Shown here piece by piece: positions 23,358-34,600 of a stretch of DNA of 64,000 nt. Every line of letters starts with the position of its first letter. Position 1 is the first letter of the stretch. The stretch lies in the NCBI RefSeq assembly GCF_000275845.1, contig NW_006766892.1:264666-328665 (forward strand), in the 5' to 3' direction. The notes beneath the pieces were generated by a model, which did no database searches, was not told where the DNA came from, and saw only the letters and a program-made list of their open reading frames with translations. Position numbers and translations under genes: made by a program. Source of the stretch: Dichomitus squalens LYAD-421 SS1. Lineage: Eukaryota; Basidiomycota; Agaricomycetes; Polyporales; Polyporaceae.

Positions 23358-25625
23358 TCAAGGAGATCCCGCATATTTAGAAGTCCCTTTGAGAGCACGT
23401 CGCGCATCCCGCTCTTCCTTCAAGCCGGCGATCTCCTTGACACTCACGACTCGGAATGGCCACGTAAGCCAGGTTCCTCCGCTGCGCATCACCTTGAGTC
23501 CCATGTCCTCCAACAGATCGTCTGCGACTTGGGGCCAGCTGCGGAGAGATGGTGTTCACGGTCAGAGCGACAAGCCGTATGAGAGAGATGTTCGACTCAC
23601 CCCCAGAAGCCGATATTGCTGGTGTGGCTGCTATTCGCTGTAGGTGCGACCTGCGGGTACCGGTGCCTCAGCCATGCAGCCTGTCGCTCTGTCTCTTCTA
23701 GAGCGACTTCTGACGTCGCAGGGAGACGCATGTCGTCCTCGAGGAAGTAGGAAGATATCCAGTGCGAGCCGACTTCGAGCATGTATCCAAAGTGTGTCGA
23801 GAACTGTCAAGACGAATACAATATGAGGAGCTTTCAGGGTGCTGCATGAAGCGAGGACGTACGATTGCTCCATTCACTGCGAAGTCGCGGCGCTCGATAT
23901 TCTTTGCGGGGACTATACCCCTATAGATGGACGACGACCAGCGTTCAGCGACTGGGTTCAGGGGAGGAGGGTCCCTTAGGGTCAGATAGTCCCAGCGATA
24001 GGGCTGGCTTTGGTAAGCTAAGTGCGGCTTGAGGCCCAATTCCTCTTGGGCCTCTTCTGCAAGGAGTAATTGAGCAAACACATCAGATGAGGCGCATATA
24101 CGAAATGGGAGTACCATCGAACATGGCAGACCACGATGAGTGATAGCCGGTTGCAAGCACAATGGCGCTGGCACGGATGGACACTCCGTTATCAAGTAAG
24201 ACCGACTCCCCGTCCGTACCGAAACTCGTAGCGTAGGCTGGGGATACGACGGAAATCTTTCCGGAGAGAGTGAGCGCATGAAACCCGTTCGGACGCGGGA
24301 CGCCTTCGTCATTCACGCGATCGTGCCAGAATGGAGAGACGGTGTTGCGCAAGGGGGAGCCTAGTGGGATGCCAGCAGCCTTGAACTGTTGAGATGGTGT
24401 GCAGAACGTTTGAACTCAATGGCCGACGTTGCAAGAATTGTGGAGCTTACGGAGGCGCTGACGAGTCCGGTCCAGAAAAGGTCAAAGAGCTTTTTGCCCA
24501 GCCATGTAGTATGGACGAATCGTCTTTAATGGTGGTCAGTATCGTGCAAGAAGATATGATACGCGAAGAGCTCACTCCAACCACGTCCGCAAGTAGATAT
24601 GAGGTGAAAATAGGGAGAGCAATCTAGGAGCATGATACTCAGCATGACACGTTTCGCGAGAGGACTGATCTAGCGCCGCTTCCCTGCTCTTTCGCACCCA
24701 ATTTGGGAGAGGCTCACTAGCAGCGAGGAACGCGTCGAAGTTCGGGCACACGATCGTCACCTTGCGACCTTCATTAGCAAGGTAAGCGGCTATGCTAAAA
24801 AAGTGCAATGATCAGATGTCAATAGAGGGAAGCGCAAATATTCGATCACTCGCTCTTGTGCAGATTTCCCGCCTCCAACGACAAGTACCGTAGGGGAATC
24901 AGGCTCGGCGCTAGATACGGCGGGAGGGACAGATGCCAGCAGATCGCTCAACTTGGACCCGAAGTCGGCGCTATGGAAGACGATCCCCTTGAAGCCGGAT
25001 GCAGCTGCAGACTCTGGGCTCATGTTGGGAGGGAATCTTGGCGCGCTTTGTCCCTATGCATAATACCAACAGTTTGCGAGGTTGCACTCGAGTCTGGAGT
25101 AGAGCACCTACCCCTGTGCATAGCACCACACGTCGATAATGGCGAACCTCGGTGAGACCAGTCTTGCGATGGTGCACTCGGACCCGCCACCCTGTTCCGG
25201 AAGGAGGTCGCTCGATGCGCACGACTTCAACCCCGTACTGAATCTTGTCCTTGAGGAACTTGGACCCGAAGGTCTCTAGATACGCGCCTACCTCGTCTCC
25301 CGACGTACGCCCGCAGTCTGACGCGGGAGGAGGCATGCTCAACGCCGAAACGCAGTATTCGCCATGTACGCTGGATATGGACAACACATGAGCGTTCTAA
25401 TGGGCAAAGCGAGTGTAATACATACCTGTTGAGATACAAACCAGGGTAGGTCTTCCCTTGCGCCCAATTCCCTCCAACGTGGGCATCACGCGTTAGCACC
25501 TGCACGTCCTCGAATCCATCGCGAATGAGTGTGTATGCGGTGATGAGACCTGCCAGCCCAGCACCGACTACAGCGATCGCTCCGTTCCGGGGATGGTTGT
25601 CACGTCCATCTCTGCGTTGCTGCAT
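23358..25625 (-). CDS. Flavin-containing monooxygenase, with two odd splice donors
   Basis: The gene reads leftwards in nine exons (25625-25426, 25370-25112, 25053-24854, 24794-24576, 24523-24451, 24385-24115, 24056-23863, 23803-23601, 23538-23358). It codes 599 residues if one doubtful intron is kept, or 579 if removed. FAD site GAGLAG lies at about 21-26 and the NADPH-side GGGKSA at about 213-218. The FMO fingerprint FxGxxxHxxxF is present as FKGIVFHSADF, and LATGYHSSW follows in exon 6. The intron after exon 3 must start with GC (donor AGA/GCGAGT) to restore SAQ-D-IAAYLANEG. Inside exon 4 a 60-base segment (24638-24697) ends in CTAG like an intron, but its donor reads GGAAGC instead of GTAAGC. 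Left in, it adds 20 residues without a stop. ATG at 25625 is chosen because the open frame upstream starts only with GTG. Substrate unknown; the family oxygenates N, S or carbonyl groups. Expression may be impaired. Confidence 0.82.
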
Positions 25626-26221
25626 GTAAATGGCATAAAGACGAGCGCTTGAACAGATGAGGTGGCGTGAAGATGAAGGTTGAGCTCTTGGGACCTTGGT
25701 TTCGAAACTGAAAGTTGCTACCACGGTCGTGACGCACGGAGTGCAACACCAACACTCGGCGCCCCGGATTTATATGACGCTCTCAGTTCGCACGCTCCTT
25801 GACTTGCATACAGTCTCCCAAAGCTAGAATGAATGCGTGCAAAGCATTGCACGCTACATAGCAGCGCTACATACTAATAGCCCAAACCGGAGATCCGATC
25901 GCGAACGGCCACCGCGAGGCCGGGGACCGACCAATGACCCTGTCGGCGGAGAAGAGCGAGCCGAAGGAGGTTCTGCGCATCCACTCATGTTGCACCGTCC
26001 GCCATGAATTCGAGGAGTAGTATAACCAAGCTGTACCGTCAAACAGCGAACTGTGGAATTCACGATACCGTTAGGGAGAGGGTCTTTGCGGTTGCATCGA
26101 CACGCGGAGGCATCCCTAGAGTCCGCGTTCCCGACCGCCCAAAACATAACTGATGAGAGAGCAGCACGGACTAGGGGACTGATCTGATGTCGACTGCTTT
26201 CATGTTGCGAAAAGAGCAATA
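25626..26221. other. Upstream region of the FMO gene
   Basis: No gene is seen. The right half contains only short frames and borders the inverted-repeat element. Confidence 0.45.
25769..25774 (-). promoter_or_regulatory. TATAAA box upstream of the FMO gene
   Basis: TATAAA is read on the minus strand about 145 bases before the FMO start codon, followed by a GC-rich segment. Position and orientation suit a core promoter; this is inference from sequence alone. Confidence 0.4.
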
Positions 26222-26450
26222 CTAGTGTGACCCCAGAAGCTACGGATTAAGCGCCTGACCCCAGAAGCTACTGACACGCCTCCAGTTCTCGCATTTCCCT
26301 GTCAAAAAGTGTGCACGGGTTACACGCGAGAAGATGTACTTCAAAAATATCATTGTAAAAAACAAAGAAGGAAATCGGAAGGGATTTGCTCCCGATACAA
26401 GTCAATCTCAGTAGGGTTTCAAGGGTTTACTGACCTTGGTGAGCTGCCAC

Positions 26451-27317
26451 AAAAAGATCTGCAGCGCCGATCTTTCTGTAACTTCGCAAAGTGTTCTGAA
26501 CATTCTCAATAAACTTTCTTGTTCAGTCTCCGAAGGGTTCCGGGTTGCAGTATTCGAAAGATAGGAAGAGGTCTCTCGAGCGTGACATTCAGCCACTGAC
26601 CGAGATAAAGCTGACTTTCAATCTGAGCGCTTCGACAATGTTGCCCCGGCCAACTTCGCTATCAAACGACTGATAACAGCGGTGTTTGAATCGGCAGTCT
26701 TCGGCATTGTGACCATCCATGACAATCTATGGGCGCTTTNNNNNNNNNNNNNNNNNNNNNNNNNNNNNNNNNNNNNNNNNNNNNNNNNNNNNNNNNNNNN
26801 NNNNNNNNNNNNNNNNNNNNNNNNNNNNNNNNNNNNNNNNNNNNNNNNNNNNNNNNNNNNNNNNNNNNNNNNNNNNNNNNNNNNNNNNNNNNNNNNNNNN
26901 NNNNNNNNNNNNNNNNNNNNNNNNNNNNNNNNNNNNNNNNNNNNNNNNNNNNNNNNNNNNNNNNNNNNNNNNNNNNNNNNNNNNNNNNNNNNNNNNNNNN
27001 NNNNNNNNNNNNNNNNNNNNNNNNNCCAAAAAAGATCTGCAGCGCCGATCTTTCTGTAACTTCGCAAAGTGTTCTGAACATTCTCAATAAACTTTCTTGT
27101 TCAGTCTCCGAAGGGTTCCGGGTTGCAGTATTCGAAAGATAGGAAGAGGTCTCTCGAGCGTGACATTCAGCCACTGACCGAGATAAAGCTGACTTTCAAT
27201 CTGAGCGCTTCGACAATGTTGCCCCGGCCAACTTCGCTATCAAACGACTGATAACAGCGGTGTTTGAATCGGCAGTCTTCGGCATTGTGACCATCCATGA
27301 CAATCTATGGGCGCTTT
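26451..27317. repeat. 289-base identical copies on both sides of the gap (artefact)
   Basis: Bases 26451-26739 and 27029-27317 are identical throughout, in the same orientation, and directly abut the N run. Two contig ends that overlap but were not merged would look exactly like this. The true genome then has one copy and no gap. Open frames running through the N run are meaningless. Confidence 0.85.
26740..27025. other. Assembly gap of 286 N
   Basis: Unsequenced placeholder within the inverted-repeat element; see the identical flanks, which suggest it is spurious. Confidence 0.99.
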
Positions 27318-27510
27318 TCCGTAGCTTCTGGGGTCAGACGTGTAATTCCGCGATGCTCAATGCAAACCTCCACCGATTTTCTTCATATTTCACCCATATG
27401 TACTGTCCAGGATGCAAGTGAAGTGTGCGAAGTCTGAAATGTATTGGAGAGGAAGGGAGGGAGATATCCATGAAATACGTTATGGGTCGTAGCTTCTGGG
27501 GTCATGCTAG

Positions 27511-27947
27511 TAAGTAGACAATGTGGCGGGATGGAAGAGGAACACGGGGCGGCCCGACATTGATGTACTTGTTCTCGTACATTGTACAAGGTACTACGCG
27601 TTCGTCCAGCCGCTCCCGACTCTCCTCTCCTGTCCAATCTCTTTGCCACTAGTCCCTTCGCTTCACCCCATGTGCGGCTGTGACTGCCCCTCCCCGAACG
27701 GTCGTCTCATCTTCAGTCGCGCACGTTGTTCGCTATGTCCCACGAACTCCCCGCCGACGCTGATAGTCACAGTTTTATTCCTCCATCTTTCCTGTTCTCC
27801 TGATAGCCCTGCTCTCCATTGCTACGCTCGCTCTGGCTTTATGGTGCTTTTGCTCTTCCTCCCGCACTTGCTGGCGACTGGTATGCCCTTCCTTGTGCGC
27901 CACGATGAGTTACTCTGGACGCTTTCTCTTTACTGGCGACATCGTCG
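27511..27947. other. Intergenic region, no gene seen
   Basis: It lies between the inverted-repeat element and the unresolved plus-strand gene. It is CT-rich towards the right, as expected for a fungal promoter and leader. Confidence 0.4.
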
Positions 27948-29228
27948 ATGGCCGCCTTTACCCTTGATGGTCAGCGTGAACTCAATCCCGCGCCGCAGCC
28001 CACACCGACACCCTCCGCTCCGACTGTCCCCGGACGCCAGGTACGTACGTGTTCTCCAGTCAACCGCACTGTCAAACCAGCATGGTTCCTTGCCGCACGC
28101 CACTCATTTTCTTCCTGCGCTCGCCGTCAGAGTCAGCATCGGCTTCGACGCACCACTATCCTGTCGTCGCTTACGACGGCTCACACCATCCACCCCCCCA
28201 CGTCCCCCCACGTCCCCCCGCGCTGCCGGCTAGCCCACCATCCCAGATGTGGTGTACTTCAGGAGTGACCGCCGATCGCCTGCGCGTTGTCTTGTTCACC
28301 TTTGCAACCCCTTTCGCAGCGTCATCAACGTCATTCGGGTTTTGCTGAAATCTCTGCGGCAAATCCACTTCATTGTCCTCGCGCTCTACGCCTCCCGACC
28401 CAAGGTAGGTGAGCTCGCAATTTTTTGGAGCCGCGCGAGTGGCGAACGAGGAGATTGTGCGCAGCGATTCCTGAAGTTGCTGACATACGTGTATGGGGAC
28501 AAGACGGTACTTGAACGGGTATAACGCGGACGATATGCCGCTAAAGCTGTCGTGGTCCAGTGCTGCGCTCAGGTTCATCAAGTACGCCCCTCCCTTCTGC
28601 GTATGCCCGCACATTGTTCTCAATACAATGCGCATGTAGCATCGTCGACCCGACGCTGGAGAATGACCGCGCCTCGCACGAGGCTGAGGGCCCCCTCTCC
28701 GCTCCCCTCGCACCGCCCCTTGAGAACGAGGTGCAGAGCTGCCGGTCGGGCGAGGAATATGGGGTGTATGCCGAAGCGTGAGTGTCGTTTACATTCTTTG
28801 CTTCTCTCCGCTACTCAGGCTTCGAATCTGAGTGATCAACGCGGCTAGGGATCCATTGATGCGTCCCTCCTCTCTTTCGTTCATATTACCGATGGACGAC
28901 CAGCATGTTCACCTCAGATCCCGTCGGCCGCCCTCTTCCTCGGCAACCCTTTCGACGCCTAATGCCCTACGCCGATACAACCGTTCTCCTTCGCAGTCGT
29001 CTCTAACTCTTGGTGTACCTCCATGACGATGGATTGGATGTACACTGGCCCTCAGATACCGTTTACACCTGTCGTACACGATTCGATCCCTTCACCAAGA
29101 TCCGCCCCTCGACAGTGTCTCCCAGACCCGACGAGGGGACACGACGCCCTTCCTCGTGGCCTCAGGACTCGACTCGACCGACCTCATATTCACCTGGCGA
29201 GGGTCACCGATCATCGCGCTCAGAATAA
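27948..29228 (+). CDS. Probable gene of unknown function, N-terminal exons unresolved
   Basis: The last four exons join well: about 28561-28614, 28640-28777, 28849-29012 and 29056-29228. They read SSSTPLPSA, IVDPTLENDRASHEAEG, EEYGVYAEADPLMRPSSL, MDDQHVHLRSRRPPSSS and end in SPGEGHRSSRSE. The text has the Ser/Pro-rich, charged look of a disordered cytosolic tail, and the junctions are ordinary GT-AG. The start is uncertain. ATG at 27948 opens a Pro-rich exon (NPAPQPTPTPSAPTVPGRQ) followed by GTACGT, but I could not find one chain of exons from 28041 to 28560 that keeps frame with good splice sites. The stop codon lies inside the duplicated fragment that starts at 29217, so the original 3' end may have been replaced. 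No family is recognised. It could also be a broken gene. Confidence 0.4.
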
Positions 29229-29523
29229 CAACAGTCTGTAGGATAGAAGATTAGCGAAACACCTTGTCATGACATGCCAGCGAACACGGACTACGAGGCA
29301 AGCGCACGCGCCAATCTTGAGCATAGGATCCGCACTGTACAAGCCGCTCTCCTCGTCGAACGTCGAGTGACCATACGTACGGCCGATGAACATGTACGGG
29401 ATGCTAAGGCGCAGGCAGCCGATGACAAAGTCAATGGTTGCACCGATGAGCTGCTTGTGCCCCTTGTTCCCGTCCTTGGGCACAGACCTGTTCGAGTGAA
29501 AGTAGATCTGACAAAAGTTTAGA
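29217..29523 (-). pseudogene. Duplicated fragment of the WW/membrane-protein gene
   Basis: This stretch aligns base by base with 32066-32375, covering exon 8, intron 8 and the first bases of exon 9 of the gene at 31.6-34.9 kb. Read leftwards it still shows DFVIGCLRLSIPYMFIGRT, TFDEESGLYSADPML and ACACLVV. The intron is included, so it arose by DNA duplication and not from mRNA. Several codons differ, the region corresponding to the exon start is rewritten, and nothing homologous flanks it, so it cannot make the full protein. Confidence 0.8.
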
Positions 29524-29605
29524 CGATGCTTTAATCATACGCTCTAGGATGCATTCGCACGACCTAGATTGCTATACATGAGCAGTAGTAGCCAGCGAGA
29601 CGCCC

Positions 29606-30739
29606 TCAAGCCTTATCCGCCGCCCGTTTCGCATCGCGTTCCTCCTTCAGAGTGCTGATCTCTTCGAGACTCACAACTTTGAATGGCCAGGTGATGGCGT
29701 TCCCTCCGCTCCGCATAATTGGGAGACCCATGTCCTCGAGGTCATCGTCGGCATGTTGGGACCACCTGGTTCATAGGGACAGAGGGGAATCTCGTGTAAG
29801 TGCGCCGCTAGAAACAGGGTTGCGACGATACTTACGACCAGAACGCGAGGTAGCTCGTGTGGCTGTTGTTGAGGGCCGTCGGAATTTGGGGGTAGCGGGC
29901 TCGCAGCCAAGCAGCGTCTCGTTCCGTCGACGCGAACGCTTCCTCAGGAATTTTGGGCAGACGCAAGAAGTGGTCGCCAAGGATGTACGAAGAGATCCAA
30001 TGGGAGGTCACTTCGGTGGTGTAGCCGAAGTTGGGAGAAACCTGAGACATCTCGGAGTTAGCGCGACAGATGGATGTTGCAGTTCTATCGTAGCGTACCA
30101 CTGCACCATTGACTGCTAGGTCACGACGAGATATGTGTTTGGCTGGGACGATTCCACGATACAGGGAGGACGACCAACGCTTCGCTTCGGGATGTATGGG
30201 TGGAGAACCTGCGAGGGTAGTGTAATTCCACTCATGCGTCGTCGTTTCCTTCGCAGGCTGCGGATCCGATCCTAGATCCTTGATAGTCTGCTCTACGGTA
30301 CTGTCAATCATAATAGCCATACATGCATGAAATTAGAAACTCACCGTCGAAAATCGCAGGCCAAGACGACGTATATCCTGTAGCAAGAATGACCGCACTG
30401 GCGGGAAGAGACCTGCCGTCCTCCAGAATCACTGACCCGTCGCCACCGTAGCCGGACACACGAGCCGGGCAGATAACCTCGACTTTTCCAGCAACAGCGA
30501 GCGCATGAAAGCCGTTTGGACGAGGCACGCCTTCATCGTTCACCCGAGTATGCCAGAAGGGTAGCACAGAGTGGCGCAGTGGAGAATCGGCAGGGACTCC
30601 AGCGGCATGGTACTATCACTGTAGTCAAGCAAGAGTAAATGAAGAGCGTAGATGAAACGCACAGAGCTATCAGCCAGACCGTGCCACCAGAAGTCGACGA
30701 TCTTCTTCCCCAGCCAAGTGGTGTGTAAGTAGGAAGCGC
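29606..30739 (-). pseudogene. 5'-truncated, frameshifted flavin monooxygenase copy
   Basis: Five exon-like blocks (30739-30663, 30612-30345, 30292-30099, 30041-29836, 29765-29606) match exons 5-9 of the FMO gene at 23.4-25.6 kb with the same intron positions. One block has the identical length of 194 bases. Kept motifs include LHTTWLGKKI, FWHTRVNDEGVPRPNGFHA, LATGYTSSW, HEWNYTTL and RGIVPAKHISRRD. Both nucleotide-binding domains are missing, as nothing upstream of 30739 matches exons 1-4. The first remaining block has four extra bases (CTTA) between RFL and HTTW, shifting the frame. The C-terminal part is otherwise open and well preserved, so the truncation looks recent. A chimeric transcript from new upstream exons is not excluded. 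Confidence 0.8.
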
Positions 30740-31611
30740 CTACGTCAGGATCAGCAAAAGTCTGCGACGACGTGGAACTTGCACCTGGCAGCCGTCCCAT
30801 CTAGATTGGAGGTCGGTTTCCAATACTTCCTACAGGAACAGGAATCGTTACTGAATGGACCCTCCCTAGTTTTCTGGGGGCCGGCGTAACCAAACTTCGC
30901 GCACGGAAGTGCATGAGTTGTCGATTCCCAGCTTCGCAAAGAATTCGAGTCTGAAGTCGACGGACACCACTATGGAGATAGGTAAAGATCCGGAGATACA
31001 ATGATCTATATGTGCTGCTTAAGGTACAGAACACCCGGATGCTTGTATCGTGCCCCAATATTACACGTAGCGTGCTTGTCTCGAAATCCTCGGTGTGAGA
31101 GGGGAGGTGTGCCGACGTCACACACAATCGCTCGATGTGTTCCGTCTCAAGCGTTGCTGCTCGGATGACTACTTCTCGATTCATTGTAGTTTCATGTGGG
31201 AGAAGTGGTGCACAATGGAAGCCACCGAACACGTACTCATGAAGGGGACAGCAACTACCTGCCCTGTCGCCGACGGACCATGAGGGGACATGGCCAACGA
31301 GTTCACCGGAGCACGTGAATGACGGAAGCACACTGATTCAGTCTATCGATGCATGGGCATATAGAAAACGTAACTGTGGTATCTCACATCTATCCAATGA
31401 GTCATCTATGCTGACAGCACAAACTGAATGCTCATTGACGACGGAACCTCAGTACTAAGGATCATACATGTGGTCGCTATAGCGTCATTTGATGCATAAA
31501 GGGACGACGGCGCTTGCGTCGGGGTCAGGAGACTGAGATGTGCAGACGAGGAATAATGTAGGGGAACATATTACAATGGACAGAGACTCACGAAATAGAA
31601 GAAGCTAACCC
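30740..31611. other. Non-coding spacer between the FMO relic and the WW gene
   Basis: No recognisable gene, and no trace of the missing FMO exons. A 176-codon minus frame at 30801-31331 overlaps several others and lacks motifs. The right end is the 3' flank of the WW/membrane gene. Confidence 0.45.
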
Positions 31612-34600
31612 TCAACGGCGAGAGAAAACAGCGGCAATGGTCAACATGCCGCCAATCGCCCCTAGCGTGCCGACGACGGCCCAGTGTGTATATGGGGCGA
31701 AGGGTTGAGTGATCTGGCCGCGGTTGGCCACCGACGCGCCGCGGAAGGAGTATAGAGTGATCCCAGTCATGAAGGCCGCAATAGCCCACGCTAGGAAGAC
31801 GAGAGGCAACGAGAAAATGACGCTTCGCCTCTGCGAAAAGCATGAGTCGAGCAAGGGTCAATGACGGGATCTGACGAGCACTTACCGACAGCACCATCAT
31901 CCCCTCTCCACCAAGGTAGTAGACAGTCCTATCCATCTCCGTCTTGTATCGGAACAGCGCTAGGACCGCCGACACCATACTCGCCCCCGAGCAGACGATC
32001 GCGATAAACCCAGCTACCCTTGGTATATCGTCTAGATGGGGCAGCGACAGAAGTGTTACCGATGCGCTCAGGATAACAGCAGCCTGTAGAGTAGAGAAGA
32101 TTAGCGGGACACCATGTCATGAAAAGCCAGCGAAGACGGACCACGAGGCAAGCGCACGCGCTAATCATGAGCATGGGACCCGCACTGTACAAGCCGCTCT
32201 CCTCGTCGAATGTCGTGCCGTGCGTACGGCCGATGAACAGGTACGGGATGCCAAGGAACAAGCAGCCGATGACGAAGTCGGTGATCGCGCGAATGAACGG
32301 CTTGCGCCGAGGCTCGGTGACGCCCTTGATCGCATCCTTGGGTAAGGGCTTGTTGGGGCGGAAGTAGATCTGCCGCCATTGCGCTAGAATGTATGTTAGA
32401 CCACTTTGTAGACGGTGATGCATCGGCCACTCACCAATACGCAGTAGGACACGAGAGACGATACGGGTCTGCACGACCATGACATTTGTGGAGTTGCTGT
32501 CGAAGGAGCGGAGCATGTTCATCAGCTCCTGGCACTCCTGGGGCGCAAATGGAGGCGGTGCGGGTCGCGCGGAGGGAAGGAGAGAGTCTGAGGTGCTATG
32601 AGCCTACTACTCGAGATCGAATTCCGGATCTGTGTACCTGTGTAAGACCACTGGAGCGCGTCCATGGCTTCCTTGCGAGTCTCCGTAGAGATCGCTTGAT
32701 GCGCGGGATGTCCCTCAATGAAGCCCCAGTAGCGATACTCCATGTCTAGTTCTTTCAAAGATACATACGCGTTAGTCTCATCTCTCTACGGATGCTTTTA
32801 CAAAACTTACTGTCGTCTTCCGAGAACCGCTCGATAATTAAGCCCTCGCCGGAAATCGTGGGGGGCGGCTCGTCGGTGATGATTCGCAGCTTATGGTTCA
32901 CCCAGCTCTGTACCGGACGCAAGTCGTTCTTCTGCACCGACCCGCTCTTGATCCACAGTTCCCACCCTTGTGGCGGGGGCATCGTCGTTTCACGGGGAAG
33001 CTGCTTCTCAACGTACTCCGTCACGCGCTGCAAGTACCGCGGATTCCGCAAGTCGATGTCGGTCGTGATGCGCAGACCCTCGTGGTGATAGTAGGACGAG
33101 CTGTCGGGGAGCACGTACTCCTCCCATCCGAGGGTATGCAATGTGTGCGTCGCTGCAAGTTCGGTGGTGATGGGACCGGAGGCAAACGTCGCCACGATGT
33201 GGGCTGTCTTCCCACGGCTCGGGGCTGTCTTCGTGTTACCTCCGCGCGCAAGGGGTGCGGCGTGTTGCAGGAGGGGGATACGCTCACTGAAATCCAGGTC
33301 AGCATGCTCACAGAGGGCGGAACAGGAAAGTCTCACTCCGTATCCGGGTGGAGGGTTTCTGCAAGAGATGCGCCGTCACGCTCGCCGAGGCTGTACGACC
33401 CAGCCGCTGGTTGATGGCTTGACCTTTGAATGAATGGCATGAGCGGTGTTCATGCGTTAAGAAAGTTTCTGACGTACTGAGAGGCACCAATGACGTCGTT
33501 CTTCGGAGGAAGAGGGAAGCGAATTGGTGTGGGCGAGTCCTGAATTGGCGTGTCAGAGTCCTCGATTTCTGTATGAGGCTCAACGACCGGTCTAGACAAG
33601 GTGAAGTCAGTATACCGCAAATGCTTATGTCGAGCATACATACTCGGGCATCGAGGCACTTTCGACAGGCGACAAGACTGTCTTGGGCACCTCCGTAGCG
33701 GGGGCAGCTACAGGAGGTTGAACGCCATAGTGATCTGCAAATGGGTCATCCATGGTAAAGCTATCATTGCAAAGGTCAGGACGCCATCGCCGAGCATTTT
33801 ATCTGACTGCCTACCGAACGCTCCCACTGCGACTTCGACCACGCTTCTCTGGAAGCAGCTGGCCGAACGACGAAGCCAAAGACGACCTGCTGGACACTTT
33901 GCCAGATTGGCCCGACTGTGTCGCATCGAGAGACCGGCGAACCGGCTCTGGAGAACTCGCACGAGACGCAGCGCCCTGACGTGCGACTGGCTCTTCGCCC
34001 CATGCAAATGTGGCCGAGTCATCGGGAACGTGGACATACGACGACTCCGGGGCATGGTAGGAGTCTTCCGCTGGGATGGTCGGGATAGTTTCAGGCTCTG
34101 GAGACAGTGCTACGACGGCTGCCGCTACAACAGGTGCAGGCTCAGGGACCGGCTCCTTAGGAGCAGAAGTTGCAGCAACAACTGGATCGCCGTAAGAGAA
34201 GTAGTCCTGGCGGCCGTCCTCGAGGGCTATCGGTTCCTCAGGCTCCACCGTGGGCGGAGGAAGAGGGACTGCTGGAGTAGGCTCGGGAAGGGAGACAGGC
34301 TCGCCGATCGCGGGAGCATCCTGAGGAAGCAGTTGGGGACTTTCGACATTAGTCGGCTTCGACGTAGTGGTAGGGAGGATGGGGTCGCTGAAGCCGAAGG
34401 GCTCCGGTGTGGTCAGAGGCGCTTGATGCGGAAGTTCGCCAGCTATCTGCTCTGGAGAAGCGGTGACGCTGAGCTCCAGAGCAGGAGTTGGTCCTGGAGT
34501 CGGCTCCGGCGTCGGCTCGGTCACGACCACGTTTGCAAGCGGGGATGGACGAAGTATACTTGTGGTGCCTTCAGCGAGGTTTGCGGCTTCTTCGCGGGCA

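Larger units (their letters stand above)
26222..27510. mobile_element. Short inverted-repeat element (MITE-like), interrupted by the gap
   Basis: The left end carries TGACCCCAGAAGCTACG at 26228-26244 and the right end its reverse complement at 27489-27504. Including the flanking CTAG, the inverted ends match over about 22 bases with two mismatches, and TA lies immediately outside both ends as a likely target duplication. A second inner pair of the same 16-base core sits at 26256-26271 and 27321-27336, so two elements may be nested. No transposase frame is recognisable. After removing the apparent assembly artefact (one 289-base copy plus the N run) the element would be about 0.7 kb. TA duplication suggests a Tc1/mariner-like mobiliser, which is inference. 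Confidence 0.65.

Noticed and set aside
25626..25724. Longer N-terminus for the FMO gene
   Set aside because: The upstream frame starts with GTG and no ATG; the first ATG at 25625 lies 20 residues before the FAD motif, as usual.
26618..27174. Open frames crossing the N run
   Set aside because: They exist only because N translates as X; the flanks are the same sequence twice.
28190..28225. C-rich run as a CRISPR-like or satellite repeat
   Set aside because: It is only a short imperfect run of CCCCCACGT units inside a Pro-rich coding-like frame, with no longer array.
33021..33311. Separate small genes between the Pro-rich part and the WW part
   Set aside because: The donor CA/GTACGT at 33477 and acceptors at 33391 and 33287 join the frames into one protein without a start codon for the second part.
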